Source: an uncultured Bryobacteraceae bacterium
GTDB lineage: Bacteria; Acidobacteriota; Terriglobia; Bryobacterales; Bryobacteraceae
Assembly: GCA_938027685.1 (NCBI GenBank)
Contig: CALJAM010000012.1
Location: 20,579 to 84,578, forward strand
Direction of reading: 5' to 3'
DNA length: 64,000 bases
Shown here piece after piece: positions 53,560 through 62,629 of the stretch. Position 1 is the stretch's first letter. Each line of letters opens with the position of its first letter. The notes beneath the pieces were generated by a model, which had not been told where the DNA came from, made no database searches, and saw only the letters and a program-made list of their open reading frames with translations. Made by a program: the position numbers and the translations under genes.

Positions 53560-54960
53560 TCAGGCCTTCCGTGCCTTGGGTTCGGGCGTGCGCCCCATCT
53601 TTTCGATCTCGTGGAAGTAGACGCGCCGGCCCTCATCCATAGCCAGATTGGCCAGGATCACCGCGGTCGAGTCGGAGAGGCCAACCTCGAGGTCCGCCCG
53701 GGGACGCTTGCCGGTGCGGCAGCACTCGAAGAACTCGTCCATCTGCACGTCCACCGGATTGCGGTCTTCCTCCGGGACCATGATGCCCCGCTTATAAAGC
53801 CACAGGCGGGCGTACTTGAGTTCGCGCGCCAGGAAGGACTCGCGGCCCGTGATCTGATCCCGCTCGAACAGCAGCGGCAGCCCGATCTGGCCTTTACCGG
53901 TGGCGGCCAGCGTCGCGCCGGCAATGACGGGCTTTTCCTTCACTCCGGCCGCCTTCTCGACCTTGGGCGGACCCGGCTCGTAATACCAGAGGCCGAGGGC
54001 CGGCTCCTCGTCGGTGCCCACGGTGATCTCGATCGTGCCCTCCGTCCCCATGATGATTTCGCCGAACTCGGTGCGCGTGCCCTGGAAGATGGGCAGGTGC
54101 TTGTTTGTGCTGATCGCGCTGTACATCAGCTTGCGGCCCCCGGGGTACGAGAAGATGAGCTGGATGTTGTCGTAGACGTCGCGGCCGTCCTTGTGGGTAT
54201 CCAGGCCGCCCACGCCGACGACGAACTCCGGCTCGGCCCCGAACATCCAGGTGGCCACGTCGAACTGGTGCGAGCCCAATTCCGCGGTCAGACCGCCTGA
54301 GAACTCGCGGAAGAGGCGCCAGTTCCATTGCCGTTGCATTTTGGGATCCGGAGCCTTTCGCATGCGCCAGCCGGGATTGCGATGCCACTGGGCGTAAATG
54401 TGCGTGACCTTGCCCAGCACGCCCTTTTCGATCATCTGTTTGGCCGTCTGGTAGAACTTCGAGTAGCGGCGCTGCAAGCCGACCTGGAGCACCTGCTTGG
54501 GTCTTTCCTTGGCGAGGGCGCGCAGGGCGTGCACTTCTTCCGGCTTGAAGACGAGGCTCTTTTCACAGAAGACGTGCTTGCCGGCCAGCAGCGCATCGCG
54601 CGTGATGGGGAAGTGCAGGTACAGCGGCACGGCGATGATGACCGCGTCCACGTCGGTGCGCGCCAGCAGCTCGCGGTAGTCGAGATAGCCCTTGGGCTTG
54701 TCCCGCGAGGCCTTAATGGCCGCCTCCATGTTCGGCTGGTAAATGTCGCAGACTGCGACGCAGCGACAGCCGTCCAGCGTGTTCATGTGCCGGATCAGAT
54801 ACTGGCCGCGGCCGCCGGTTCCGATGACGCCGTACTGCACCACGTTGTTTGCGGCCTTGACGGTCTGAATGGCGGGCGCGCCCTCCAGGCGCGCAGCAGC
54901 CGCCGCCACGCCGGCCGCTTTGACGAAATCGCGACGATTGAGATTCGGACTCTGGGCCAT
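53560..54960 (-). CDS. Tat-exported Gfo/Idh/MocA-family oxidoreductase (second copy)
   Basis: A 466-residue oxidoreductase with a Tat signal (NRRDFVKAAGVAAAAARLEG, R9-R10), Rossmann motif YGVIGTGGRGQY and the catalytic EKS/EKP-type site GKHVFCEKSLVFKPEEVHAL (serine where the first copy has EKP). It has HMNTLDGCRCVAVCDIYQPN and the C-terminal fold with GGLTAELGSHQFDVATW. The ATG at 54960 was chosen for the Tat signal; the frame is open to 55101. It is paralogous to the protein at 7036-8352. Substrate unknown. Confidence 0.9.
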   Translation of the reverse strand: MAQSPNLNRRDFVKAAGVAAAAARLEGAPAIQTVKAANNVVQYGVIGTGGRGQYLIRHMNTLDGCRCVAVCDIYQPNMEAAIKASRDKPKGYLDYRELLARTDVDAVIIAVPLYLHFPITRDALLAGKHVFCEKSLVFKPEEVHALRALAKERPKQVLQVGLQRRYSKFYQTAKQMIEKGVLGKVTHIYAQWHRNPGWRMRKAPDPKMQRQWNWRLFREFSGGLTAELGSHQFDVATWMFGAEPEFVVGVGGLDTHKDGRDVYDNIQLIFSYPGGRKLMYSAISTNKHLPIFQGTRTEFGEIIMGTEGTIEITVGTDEEPALGLWYYEPGPPKVEKAAGVKEKPVIAGATLAATGKGQIGLPLLFERDQITGRESFLARELKYARLWLYKRGIMVPEEDRNPVDVQMDEFFECCRTGKRPRADLEVGLSDSTAVILANLAMDEGRRVYFHEIEKMGRTPEPKARKA

Positions 54961-55140
54961 GCCTGACAACCTTCCTGCCGGTCGGGTTTGGCTCGCGCGG
55001 GAACGAAAGCCAAGCGCGGACGCCGGCGTTCCCTGCGAAGTCAACAGTATATCGCACGGCAGCGCTCCGATTCCGGACGTTTCTAACTTAAGGGGTTCCA
55101 ACCAAGGCTCGGTTCGCTAGCGTCTGGCGCGGGCCGCGAC

Positions 55141-55146
55141 TATAAT
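55141..55146 (+). promoter_or_regulatory. -10 element of tss operon promoter
   Basis: Perfect TATAAT, 58 bases before the tssK ATG, in the only intergenic gap before the T6SS genes. No clear TTGACA at the usual spacing. Confidence 0.5.
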
Positions 55147-55204
55147 ACTGGGGTAGCTTGCGGCGGCACAGTTGCTCAGTGCCCCCCGCTCACGGCGGCG
55201 AATC

Positions 55205-56560
55205 ATGAGGACGCTCTCAAGAGTGGTCTGGTCGGAGGGAATGTACCTCGGCCCGCACCATTTTCAATGGCAGAGCCGGTACTACGAGGACACCATCCAT
55301 TTCGCCACCTCAGCGCTTTGGTTCGAACCTTGGGGGTTGAGCGGGTGCCGCCTGGACGCTGAGGCGCTGCTCAACGGAACCGTTTCGGTCCTTCATGCGC
55401 GCGGCATCTTCCCCGACGGCCTGGTTTTCGACATGCCGGACAGCGATCCGCCGCCGCCGCCGCGCAACATTGCCGAGCTGTTCCCACCCACGCGCGAGCG
55501 TTTGACCATTCTGCTGGCGGTCCCTCCGCGTCGCCGCGACGGTCTGAACTGCCTGCCCGCCGAGCAACAGAATGGCGAGCCCGTGCGTTACCTGGCTGAA
55601 AGCAGACTGTTGGCCGACGAGAATACGGGCCGGGACGAGAAGAGCGTGCGGTTGGGGCGTAAGAACATTCGCCTGATGGCGGAGACCGAACCGCTCGAGG
55701 AGTGGGTCACGTTGCCGCTGGCGCGCGTCATGCGCGACGGCGCAGGTCATTTCGTGTATGACCCGGACTTCGTCCCGCCCTGTATCGAGCTGACCGCGAG
55801 CGATCGTCTGATGATGCTCCTCAAGCGTCTGGTCGAAATCCTCGAGGTCAAGAGCTCGGCGTTGGCGCGCAGCGCAATCCCGCAGCCCGGTCTTTCGGCG
55901 GGTTACTCAGCGCAGCAAGTGGCCTCCTTTTGGTTCCTGCACGCCATCAATTCGGCGCTGGCGCCCTTGCGCCACATCTATCAGACGCGTCGGGGCCATC
56001 CCGAGCAGTTGTATCTCGAGCTCGTACGTCTCGCGGGAGCGCTGTGCACCTTCGGCCTGGAGAGCCATCCGCGCAACTTGCCCCTGTATGACCACCGCAA
56101 TCTGGATGAATGCTTCTCAGAGCTGGACCGCCACATCCGGTTCCACCTGGAGGCCATGGTTCCTTCGCGCACGGTGGCCATCCCGCTGCGCAGAGCGGCC
56201 CAGTATTTTTTTGTCGGCGACATTGCGGACACGCGCTGCCTGGGGCCTTCACGGTGGATTTTGGGCATTCGCGCGCGGCTGGGCGAGGCCGAGTTGATCG
56301 CCAAGACGCCACAGCTCGTGAAGATCTGCTCCCAGCAGTTCGTCCCCGAGCTGGTGCGGCGGGCGCTGCCCGGACTGGTCCTGACCCACCTTCCCGTGCC
56401 GCCGACCGCAATCTCCGCGCGCCTGGAGTGGCAGTACTTCAGCCTCACGAAGGCGGGTCCCTGCTGGGAACACATGGTCAAGACCAGACAAGTAGGCATT
56501 TATGTTCCGGGTGAGTTGCCCGACCCGGAGCTGGAGCTGCTGGTGATTCTGGAATCATGA
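55205..56560 (+). CDS. tssK: Type VI secretion baseplate subunit TssK
   Basis: Connects the T6SS baseplate to the TssJLM membrane complex. The diagnostic start is VVWSEGMYLGPHHFQWQSRY (residues 8-27). The central region has ERLTILLAVPPRR and the C-terminal head ends ELPDPELELLVILES, as in TssK. At 451 residues the length is normal. ATG 55205 is taken; the frame is open from 55172. First gene of a K-L-M-kinase operon. Other baseplate genes are absent from the window. Confidence 0.93.
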   Translation: MRTLSRVVWSEGMYLGPHHFQWQSRYYEDTIHFATSALWFEPWGLSGCRLDAEALLNGTVSVLHARGIFPDGLVFDMPDSDPPPPPRNIAELFPPTRERLTILLAVPPRRRDGLNCLPAEQQNGEPVRYLAESRLLADENTGRDEKSVRLGRKNIRLMAETEPLEEWVTLPLARVMRDGAGHFVYDPDFVPPCIELTASDRLMMLLKRLVEILEVKSSALARSAIPQPGLSAGYSAQQVASFWFLHAINSALAPLRHIYQTRRGHPEQLYLELVRLAGALCTFGLESHPRNLPLYDHRNLDECFSELDRHIRFHLEAMVPSRTVAIPLRRAAQYFFVGDIADTRCLGPSRWILGIRARLGEAELIAKTPQLVKICSQQFVPELVRRALPGLVLTHLPVPPTAISARLEWQYFSLTKAGPCWEHMVKTRQVGIYVPGELPDPELELLVILES

Positions 56561-56615
56561 CTCGGCGGCGGAGCGCCGGCGCGAGCCGTTGCCGGGTGAA
56601 TGGGAGGACGAACCG

Positions 56616-57341
56616 ATGATGGGAACGCCGCCTGCCGGCGCCCGCCCAGAGCAGGTTGCTGCGCAACGCCGGCCCGAGAACCTGGCTCTGCTGTTTCAGG
56701 AGATCCTGACCGTGATCGTGCGCTTGCGCTCCGGGCGCCACGCCGTACAGGACGCCGAGGTCTTCCGGGCGCAAATGCGCGAGGCCCTGCGGCAGGTCGA
56801 GCAGCAGGCGCGCTTGCGGGGCTATTCCTCCGACGACGTGAATCTTGCCGTCTTCGCCGTGGTCGCCCTGCTGGATGAAACGATCCTGACCAGCCGCAAC
56901 CCGGTCTTCGCGCATTGGGCGCGGAAACCCATGCAGGAAGAGCTGTTCGGGCACCACGTGGCCGGCGAGATCTTTTTTCAGAACCTGCAGGCGTTACTGG
57001 GTCTGAAGGACTCCCAAGAGCTGGCCGACCTTCTCGAGGTGTACTATTTGTGCCTGCTGCTCGGTTTCGCGGGGCGCTACGGCGCCGGCGGACGGGGTGA
57101 GTTGCGCTCGATCACGCAGGCCGTCGCCGAGAAGATCCGGCGCATTCGCGGGTCGGGCGCTGACTTCTCTCCGTCCTGGTTGCCGCCTCAGGACGCCGTT
57201 GGCGGCGGCGGATATGATCCTTGGGTCCGGAGGCTGGCCTGGGCTGCCGCGGGCTCGCTGGCGCTGGTCGTTTTGTTGTTCGCGGTTTTCAAGCTGCTGT
57301 TGGCTTCGGGGACGCGCGAGTTAGCCGGCTTGCTGACGTAG
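56616..57341 (+). CDS. tssL: Type VI secretion membrane subunit TssL (DotU/IcmH-like)
   Basis: Inner-membrane T6SS subunit with a cytoplasmic DotU domain. Family features: ALLFQEILTVIVRLRSGR, VVALLDETILTSRNP, QEELFGHHVAGEIFFQNLQALL and YLCLLLGFAGRYG. One C-terminal transmembrane helix lies near residues 215-233. No peptidoglycan-binding domain is appended. ATG 56616 has GGGAGG eight bases upstream. The N-terminal region has few threonines (T4). In Agrobacterium the partner kinase phosphorylates TssL; whether that applies here is unknown. Confidence 0.92.
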   Translation: MMGTPPAGARPEQVAAQRRPENLALLFQEILTVIVRLRSGRHAVQDAEVFRAQMREALRQVEQQARLRGYSSDDVNLAVFAVVALLDETILTSRNPVFAHWARKPMQEELFGHHVAGEIFFQNLQALLGLKDSQELADLLEVYYLCLLLGFAGRYGAGGRGELRSITQAVAEKIRRIRGSGADFSPSWLPPQDAVGGGGYDPWVRRLAWAAAGSLALVVLLFAVFKLLLASGTRELAGLLT

Positions 57342-57350
57342 GGGGAGCGC

Positions 57351-60300
57351 ATGCTACGGGATGTCTGGTACCTGTTGGCCGGCGGAACGCTCGCAGTGGG
57401 CTGGATGCTTTCCTGGTTCGTTCCGTCGTGGCTCGGGCTGCCCACGCTGGATTTGTGGGTGCTGCGCGGCGGGCTGGCGGTCATCGTTCTGCTGGCGGCG
57501 CTGGCCATCCTGTGGCTGGCCCGTCGCAGGCGGGCCGCAGCGGCACCCCAGGGCGCTCTGGGCGAGGCTGGAGCGGCCGACGAGATCGAGGTCCTATTGC
57601 GCGAAGCCGAAAAACGGCTTTCGGCCGCCCGCGGCCGTTCGGTGCGGTTGAACGATCTTCCGGTCGTTCTGGTGCTGGGCGAGACCGGATCGGCCAAGAC
57701 GAGCTGCGTGGTGCATTCGGGCCTGGACCCCGAGCTGCTGGCGGGGCAAGTTTATCAGGAGGCTGCCATCGTTCCCACGCGCGCGCTGAACGCTTGGCTC
57801 GCGGGCCAGACACTCCTGGTCGAGGCGGGCGGGCCGCTGCTGGCTGACGGGGCCCGCCGGCTGCGCCTGCTCCGGCGATTGGCTGCGGGAGGGTTCTCGG
57901 CTCTGAGGCGCGGACCGCAGCCGCCGCGCGCAGCCGTCGTCATGGTGGATTGCGAGCGCTTCCTGCGTCCCGGCGCCACGGAAGCGCTGGCGGCCGCCGC
58001 CCGCAGCCTGCAGGCCTGCCTGGGCGAGGTCGCACAGCAGCTCGGCATCAGCCTGCCCGTGTACGTGCTCTTCACGAAGCTCGACCGCGTGAACTTTTTC
58101 GCCGAATTCGTGCGCAACCTGACGCAGGAAGAAGCCGGACAGGCCTTCGGGATCACCCTGCCCATGGAGGCTCCCTCAACCACCGCCGTATACGCGGAGC
58201 AGCAGACGCGGCGCCTGACGGAAGCCTTCAATCGCCTGTTCCATTCGCTATGCGACCGGCGACTCGACCTGCTGCCGCGCGAAAACGACCCGGAGAAAAT
58301 TCCGGGCGCGTACGAATTCCCGAGGGAATTCGCGAAGCTACGCAAGCTCGTGGTGCAGTTTCTGGTCGACCTGTGTCGGCCGAGCCAGTTGCGGGCCAAC
58401 CCCTTCCTGCGCGGTTTCTACTTTTCGGGCGTACGCGCCGTGATTGTGCAGGAGGCGGCGCCCTCAGCCGTCACCGCAAGGCCGGTGGAGCGTCCCTCGG
58501 GCGTGGCCGGAGCGACCGGCATGTTCCGGGCCGGCGCCTTGCATCCCATCGCCGAAATGCGGGCGCCGGTTGCGCCTACGGGCACCCGGCGCATTCCCCA
58601 GTGGCTCTTCCTGACGCGGCTGTTTCACAACGTGATCCTGCAAGACCGCGCGGCGCAAAGTGCGAGTGCGGCCAGCCTGCGCGCCAGCATGTGGCGTCGG
58701 CTGGCGCTGGGTGCGGCGACCCTCCTGTTGCTGTTCATCAGCATTGCGCTGGTGGTCTCCTATTTCGGCAATCGCGCGCTCGTGCGCGACGCAATGGCTG
58801 CGGCCGCTGCGGCCATAGCGGCGGAGGTGCCGGAAGAACCGGCGTCGACCGACTCGCTTCGGCGCTTGGACTCCCTGCGTCAGATTGCCGAAACCCTTGC
58901 CCGATGGCAGCGCGAAGGCCCGCCGCTGCGACTGCGCTGGGGGCTGTACGCCGGCGCTGAGCTCTATCCTCTCGTGCGACGTGCTTACTTCGGGCGGTTC
59001 CACCGCCTGCTTTTTGCGCAGACGCAGCGAGCCATGCTGGCGCATTTAACCGGCCTGCCGCCTTCCCCGGGCCCGAACGATCCGTACGGCCCCACCTACG
59101 ACACCCTGAAGGCGTATCTGATCACGACCTCCCACCCGGAGAAAAGCACGCGCGCCTTCCTTACTCCGGTCCTGTTGGCCTACTGGATCGCGGGCCGCGA
59201 CGTGGGCGCCGAGCGCACTGCGCTCGCGCGGCGTCAGTTCGATTTCTATGCCGACGAGTTGCGTGTCGGCAATCCGTTCTCATCCGAAGCCGACATGCCG
59301 GCCGTCGAACGGGCCCGTCGGTACCTGGCGCAATTCGGCGCGCGGGAGCGCGTTTACCGGCTGATGGTTGCCGAGGCTTCGGCCAAGCATCCAGCGATCA
59401 GCTACAATCGCGCCTTCCCCGGCTTCTCCCAGGTGGTCATCAATAACCGCGAAGTTCCCGGCGCCTTCACCAAGGCGGGCTGGGCCGCGATGCAGGAGGC
59501 GCTGAAGAACGTACCGAAGTATTTCGCGGGCGAGGAGTGGGTGCTGGGCAGGCAGGCGGCTTCGCCCACAGACATTGTGCAGCTCGAAAAGGAACTGCGC
59601 GAGCTGTACCGCAACGACTACCGTCAACAGTGGCGCGACTTCCTGCGCGCCACTTCCATTGCGCGTTACGCCAACCTGCAGGATGCCGCGCGCAAGCTCG
59701 GCATGCTCGCGGGCAACCAGGCGCCGTTGCTGGCCTTGTTCTGGCTGGTCTCGGAAAACACGGCCGGCCTGCCGGAAGTGGGCGACATCTTCCAGCCCGT
59801 GCAATCGCTGGTTCCGCCGGGAACCAAGGGCCTGTTCATTCAGCCGTCCAACCAACCTTACATGAGCGCGCTGATGAACCTGCAAACGGCGCTGGAGTCT
59901 GTGCTCGCCGCTCCGGGCGGAACGGCCGATCAGAACGCTGCCCAGCAGACGTTGGCCAAAGCCGGCGAGGCGCGCAGTGTGACGCGACAGATCGCGTTGG
60001 GATTCCGACCCGACCCCGAGGGCCAGGTGGACGTGAAGACGCGCACGCTGATGGAGGACCCGATCACGCACCTGGAGGCGCTGCTGCGCGGCTTGGGGCC
60101 GGCGGAGCTCAGGGCGAGGGCGCAGGCCTTCTGCTCGGAGTTCCGCCAGTTGATGGCGCGTTACCCCTTCGATCCCAAAGCCACGGTGCAGGCTACGCTC
60201 GAGGATTTCAACCGCATTTTTCGGCCCAACGACGGGGCCTTATGGCGCTTCTATCAAGAGAATCTGCAGAATCTGATCGTCAAGGAAGGCGCGCAATGGG

Positions 60301-60833
60301 TCCCGAAGCCGGGGGCGACGATGACCGTCACGCCCGCGTTCCTGGCATTTTTCAACCGCGCCACGGCCTTCAGCGAGGCGGTCTACAAAGGCGGCCAGCA
60401 GCCGCAGTTGGCTTACGCCTTGCGTTCAAACCTGGCCGGGCAGAACCAGTCGATCGAACTTACCATTGACGGTCAGACGCTCACGAATGGCCCGGGCCGC
60501 ACCGTGACCCAGCAATTCAGCTGGCCGGGCAGGCAGCCGGGCGGCGTGCGCCTGACGGTTCGTTTCGGGGGCGAGCCCTTCCAGTGGCCGCGCTATGATG
60601 GCCTGTGGGCGGCATTTGAATTCTTCGCCGACGGGGAGGAAAAGGCCCAGGTGTCCGGTTCCACCTACACGCTGGAGTGGACGCTGCGCACGGGCGCCGC
60701 CGGACGTCAGGTCACGACCGCGACAGGACAGCCGGTCTCGGTGCGCTTCGATCTGGATATGCTGGGCGCTCCGCCCATTTTCCGGAAGGGTTACTTTTCG
60801 GGCTGGAACTGTGTGGTCGAGGTAGCGCGCTGA
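57351..60833 (+). CDS. tssM: Type VI secretion membrane subunit TssM (IcmF-like)
   Basis: Large inner-membrane protein anchoring the T6SS channel. Two N-terminal helices (about residues 5-25 and 38-56), a cytoplasmic NTPase domain, a third helix near 447-475 and a large periplasmic part (1160 residues in total). The P-loop reads GETGSAKT (110-117), with alanine where the Walker A consensus has glycine before lysine. Other family marks: VPTRALNAWLAGQTLLVEAG, YVLFTKLDRVNFFAEF and the C-terminal WPGRQPGGVRLTVRFGGEPF domain. It starts nine bases after tssL. Confidence 0.93.
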   Translation: MLRDVWYLLAGGTLAVGWMLSWFVPSWLGLPTLDLWVLRGGLAVIVLLAALAILWLARRRRAAAAPQGALGEAGAADEIEVLLREAEKRLSAARGRSVRLNDLPVVLVLGETGSAKTSCVVHSGLDPELLAGQVYQEAAIVPTRALNAWLAGQTLLVEAGGPLLADGARRLRLLRRLAAGGFSALRRGPQPPRAAVVMVDCERFLRPGATEALAAAARSLQACLGEVAQQLGISLPVYVLFTKLDRVNFFAEFVRNLTQEEAGQAFGITLPMEAPSTTAVYAEQQTRRLTEAFNRLFHSLCDRRLDLLPRENDPEKIPGAYEFPREFAKLRKLVVQFLVDLCRPSQLRANPFLRGFYFSGVRAVIVQEAAPSAVTARPVERPSGVAGATGMFRAGALHPIAEMRAPVAPTGTRRIPQWLFLTRLFHNVILQDRAAQSASAASLRASMWRRLALGAATLLLLFISIALVVSYFGNRALVRDAMAAAAAAIAAEVPEEPASTDSLRRLDSLRQIAETLARWQREGPPLRLRWGLYAGAELYPLVRRAYFGRFHRLLFAQTQRAMLAHLTGLPPSPGPNDPYGPTYDTLKAYLITTSHPEKSTRAFLTPVLLAYWIAGRDVGAERTALARRQFDFYADELRVGNPFSSEADMPAVERARRYLAQFGARERVYRLMVAEASAKHPAISYNRAFPGFSQVVINNREVPGAFTKAGWAAMQEALKNVPKYFAGEEWVLGRQAASPTDIVQLEKELRELYRNDYRQQWRDFLRATSIARYANLQDAARKLGMLAGNQAPLLALFWLVSENTAGLPEVGDIFQPVQSLVPPGTKGLFIQPSNQPYMSALMNLQTALESVLAAPGGTADQNAAQQTLAKAGEARSVTRQIALGFRPDPEGQVDVKTRTLMEDPITHLEALLRGLGPAELRARAQAFCSEFRQLMARYPFDPKATVQATLEDFNRIFRPNDGALWRFYQENLQNLIVKEGAQWVPKPGATMTVTPAFLAFFNRATAFSEAVYKGGQQPQLAYALRSNLAGQNQSIELTIDGQTLTNGPGRTVTQQFSWPGRQPGGVRLTVRFGGEPFQWPRYDGLWAAFEFFADGEEKAQVSGSTYTLEWTLRTGAAGRQVTTATGQPVSVRFDLDMLGAPPIFRKGYFSGWNCVVEVAR

Positions 60834-62569
60834 TGGACCGACCTTCGCTGCCTGCGCGCATCGGCAAGTACGAGCTGGAGGAGTTCCTGGGCGGCGGCAT
60901 GTCGCACGTCTATCGCGCGCGCGACACGCTCATCGGCGGCACCGTGGCGCTGAAGATCCTCAGCGAGGCCGCTAACCGCGATCCGGAGGCCCGCGCGCGC
61001 TTCCTCCGTGAAGCCCGCATGGCCCGCAACGTCAGTCACGAGAATATCGTCGCCATCTACGACTTCGGCGAGGAGCAGGGCCGCCCGTACATGGTGATGG
61101 AGTTCCTGCGCGGTGAAACCCTGCGCTCGGCCATCGAACATGGGCGGACGGGCGACCTGGGCTCGCGCCTGCGCATCGCGATTCAAATCGCTCGGGCCAT
61201 GGAGTGCATCCATGCGCAGGGCATCGTCCATCGGGATCTCAAGCCCGAAAACGTCAATCTAGGACCCGACGGCAAAGTGAAGCTGATGGACTTCGGCATC
61301 GCCAAAACCGAAGACATGTCCATCACGCGCGCGGGATTCACTCTGGGTACGCCGCACTATATGGCGCCCGAGCAGGTGATGGGCCAGAAGTTGACGCCCC
61401 TGGCCGACATCTACGCGTTCGGGGTCGTGCTGTTCGAGCTGCTGACGGGCGTCAAGCCGATCAAGGCAGACACGGTCGAACGGATCTTCTATGAGATCCT
61501 CCGCAAGCCGCTGGATCTGACGCCCATGCGAATGCTCGGGCTGCCCGCGGCGCTTTGCGATCTGGTGACGCGGTGCACGGCGAAGTCACCTGCCGAGCGC
61601 CCGCAGAGTTTCGCAGCGGTCCGCCAGGAGCTGGAGCGCATACTGGAACGGGTGGAACACCCCTCGCCGGCGAGCGTGCTGGCCGGCGGGCTCGCGCGCG
61701 TGCGCTGCCTGGCAGGCACGCTGACCAGGAAGGCGGCTGCGGCGGCGCGCGGGGTGGCCGCGGCGCCTTCGCGCGTTCCCGTGCGGACGTGGAAGATCGC
61801 CGGCGCCGTCGCGCTCGTGGGGATTCTGTTGGCGGTCATCCTGGCGCTTTGGCCTTCGCGCCGAGAGGCCCCGCCGCGGCCCAAGGCCTTGCCGCCCGTG
61901 CTCCAGACCGCCACAGGAGAGATGGTTCTGGTTCCCGCGGGCGACTTTCTTTTCGGTCCCGACAAACGACGGGTTACTTTGCCCGCATTTTACGTTGACC
62001 GCACGGAAGTCACCTACGGCGCTTACATGCAGTTTTGCCGCGCCAAAGGTCTGCCTGCGCCGCCAGGCTACTCGGAAGCGCGGATGAATTACCCCGTGGC
62101 GGAAATCACCATCGCCGAGGCGCGTCAGTTCGCCGCATGGGCGGGCAAGCGCCTGCCCACGGCCGAGGAGTGGGAGAAGGCCGCGCGGGGAACCGACGGA
62201 CGCACGTACCCCTGGGGAGAACAGCCCGATGCGGAGCGGGCCAACGTCAGCGACAACGCGGCGCTGATGGTCCATGCCGCCATGCCGGCCGTCTCCTTCC
62301 GCGCCGGCGCGAGTCCCTTCGGAGTCCTAAATATGATCGGGAACGTGGCCGAATACGTCGAGCAGCGCGTGACGCCTTCGCCCGAATCCCTGGCGCGCTT
62401 CGCCAGACTGCTCCAGCCGCCGCCCAGCGCAGAGGAGGAATGGTACGCGGTGCGGGGCGGATCCTGGACGACGAAGCTCGCGGATGCCATCGCCGCCGGC
62501 TTCATCGCCGTCCCGGCGCGCTGGCGCGATCCTACCGTCGGCTTCCGCTGCGTGCGCAGTGCCGAATAA
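60833..62569 (+). CDS. ppkA: PpkA-like Ser/Thr kinase with C-terminal FGE-like domain
   Basis: A 578-residue Hanks-type kinase. Motifs: glycine loop LGGGMSHVY (19-27), lysine K41 (VALKIL), HRDLKPENV (D135), MDFGIAK (DFG D153) and APE at 178-180, so it should be active. One transmembrane helix (about 322-340) separates it from a periplasmic domain (361-575) that matches the formylglycine-generating enzyme/sulfatase-modifying fold: EMVLVPAGDFLFGPDKRR, FYVDRTEVTYGAYMQFC, RLPTAEEWEKAARG and VRGGSWTTK followed by VGFRCVR. The catalytic cysteine pair of true FGE is missing. It overlaps tssM by one or more bases (TGATG), so it belongs to the T6SS operon. Confidence 0.9.
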   Translation: MDRPSLPARIGKYELEEFLGGGMSHVYRARDTLIGGTVALKILSEAANRDPEARARFLREARMARNVSHENIVAIYDFGEEQGRPYMVMEFLRGETLRSAIEHGRTGDLGSRLRIAIQIARAMECIHAQGIVHRDLKPENVNLGPDGKVKLMDFGIAKTEDMSITRAGFTLGTPHYMAPEQVMGQKLTPLADIYAFGVVLFELLTGVKPIKADTVERIFYEILRKPLDLTPMRMLGLPAALCDLVTRCTAKSPAERPQSFAAVRQELERILERVEHPSPASVLAGGLARVRCLAGTLTRKAAAAARGVAAAPSRVPVRTWKIAGAVALVGILLAVILALWPSRREAPPRPKALPPVLQTATGEMVLVPAGDFLFGPDKRRVTLPAFYVDRTEVTYGAYMQFCRAKGLPAPPGYSEARMNYPVAEITIAEARQFAAWAGKRLPTAEEWEKAARGTDGRTYPWGEQPDAERANVSDNAALMVHAAMPAVSFRAGASPFGVLNMIGNVAEYVEQRVTPSPESLARFARLLQPPPSAEEEWYAVRGGSWTTKLADAIAAGFIAVPARWRDPTVGFRCVRSAE

Positions 62570-62629
62570 GGGCCTGTCGGCCGCGACCGCCCGCAACCGG
62601 CCGCGTCGGCTCAGGACGCCTGCCCTGCG

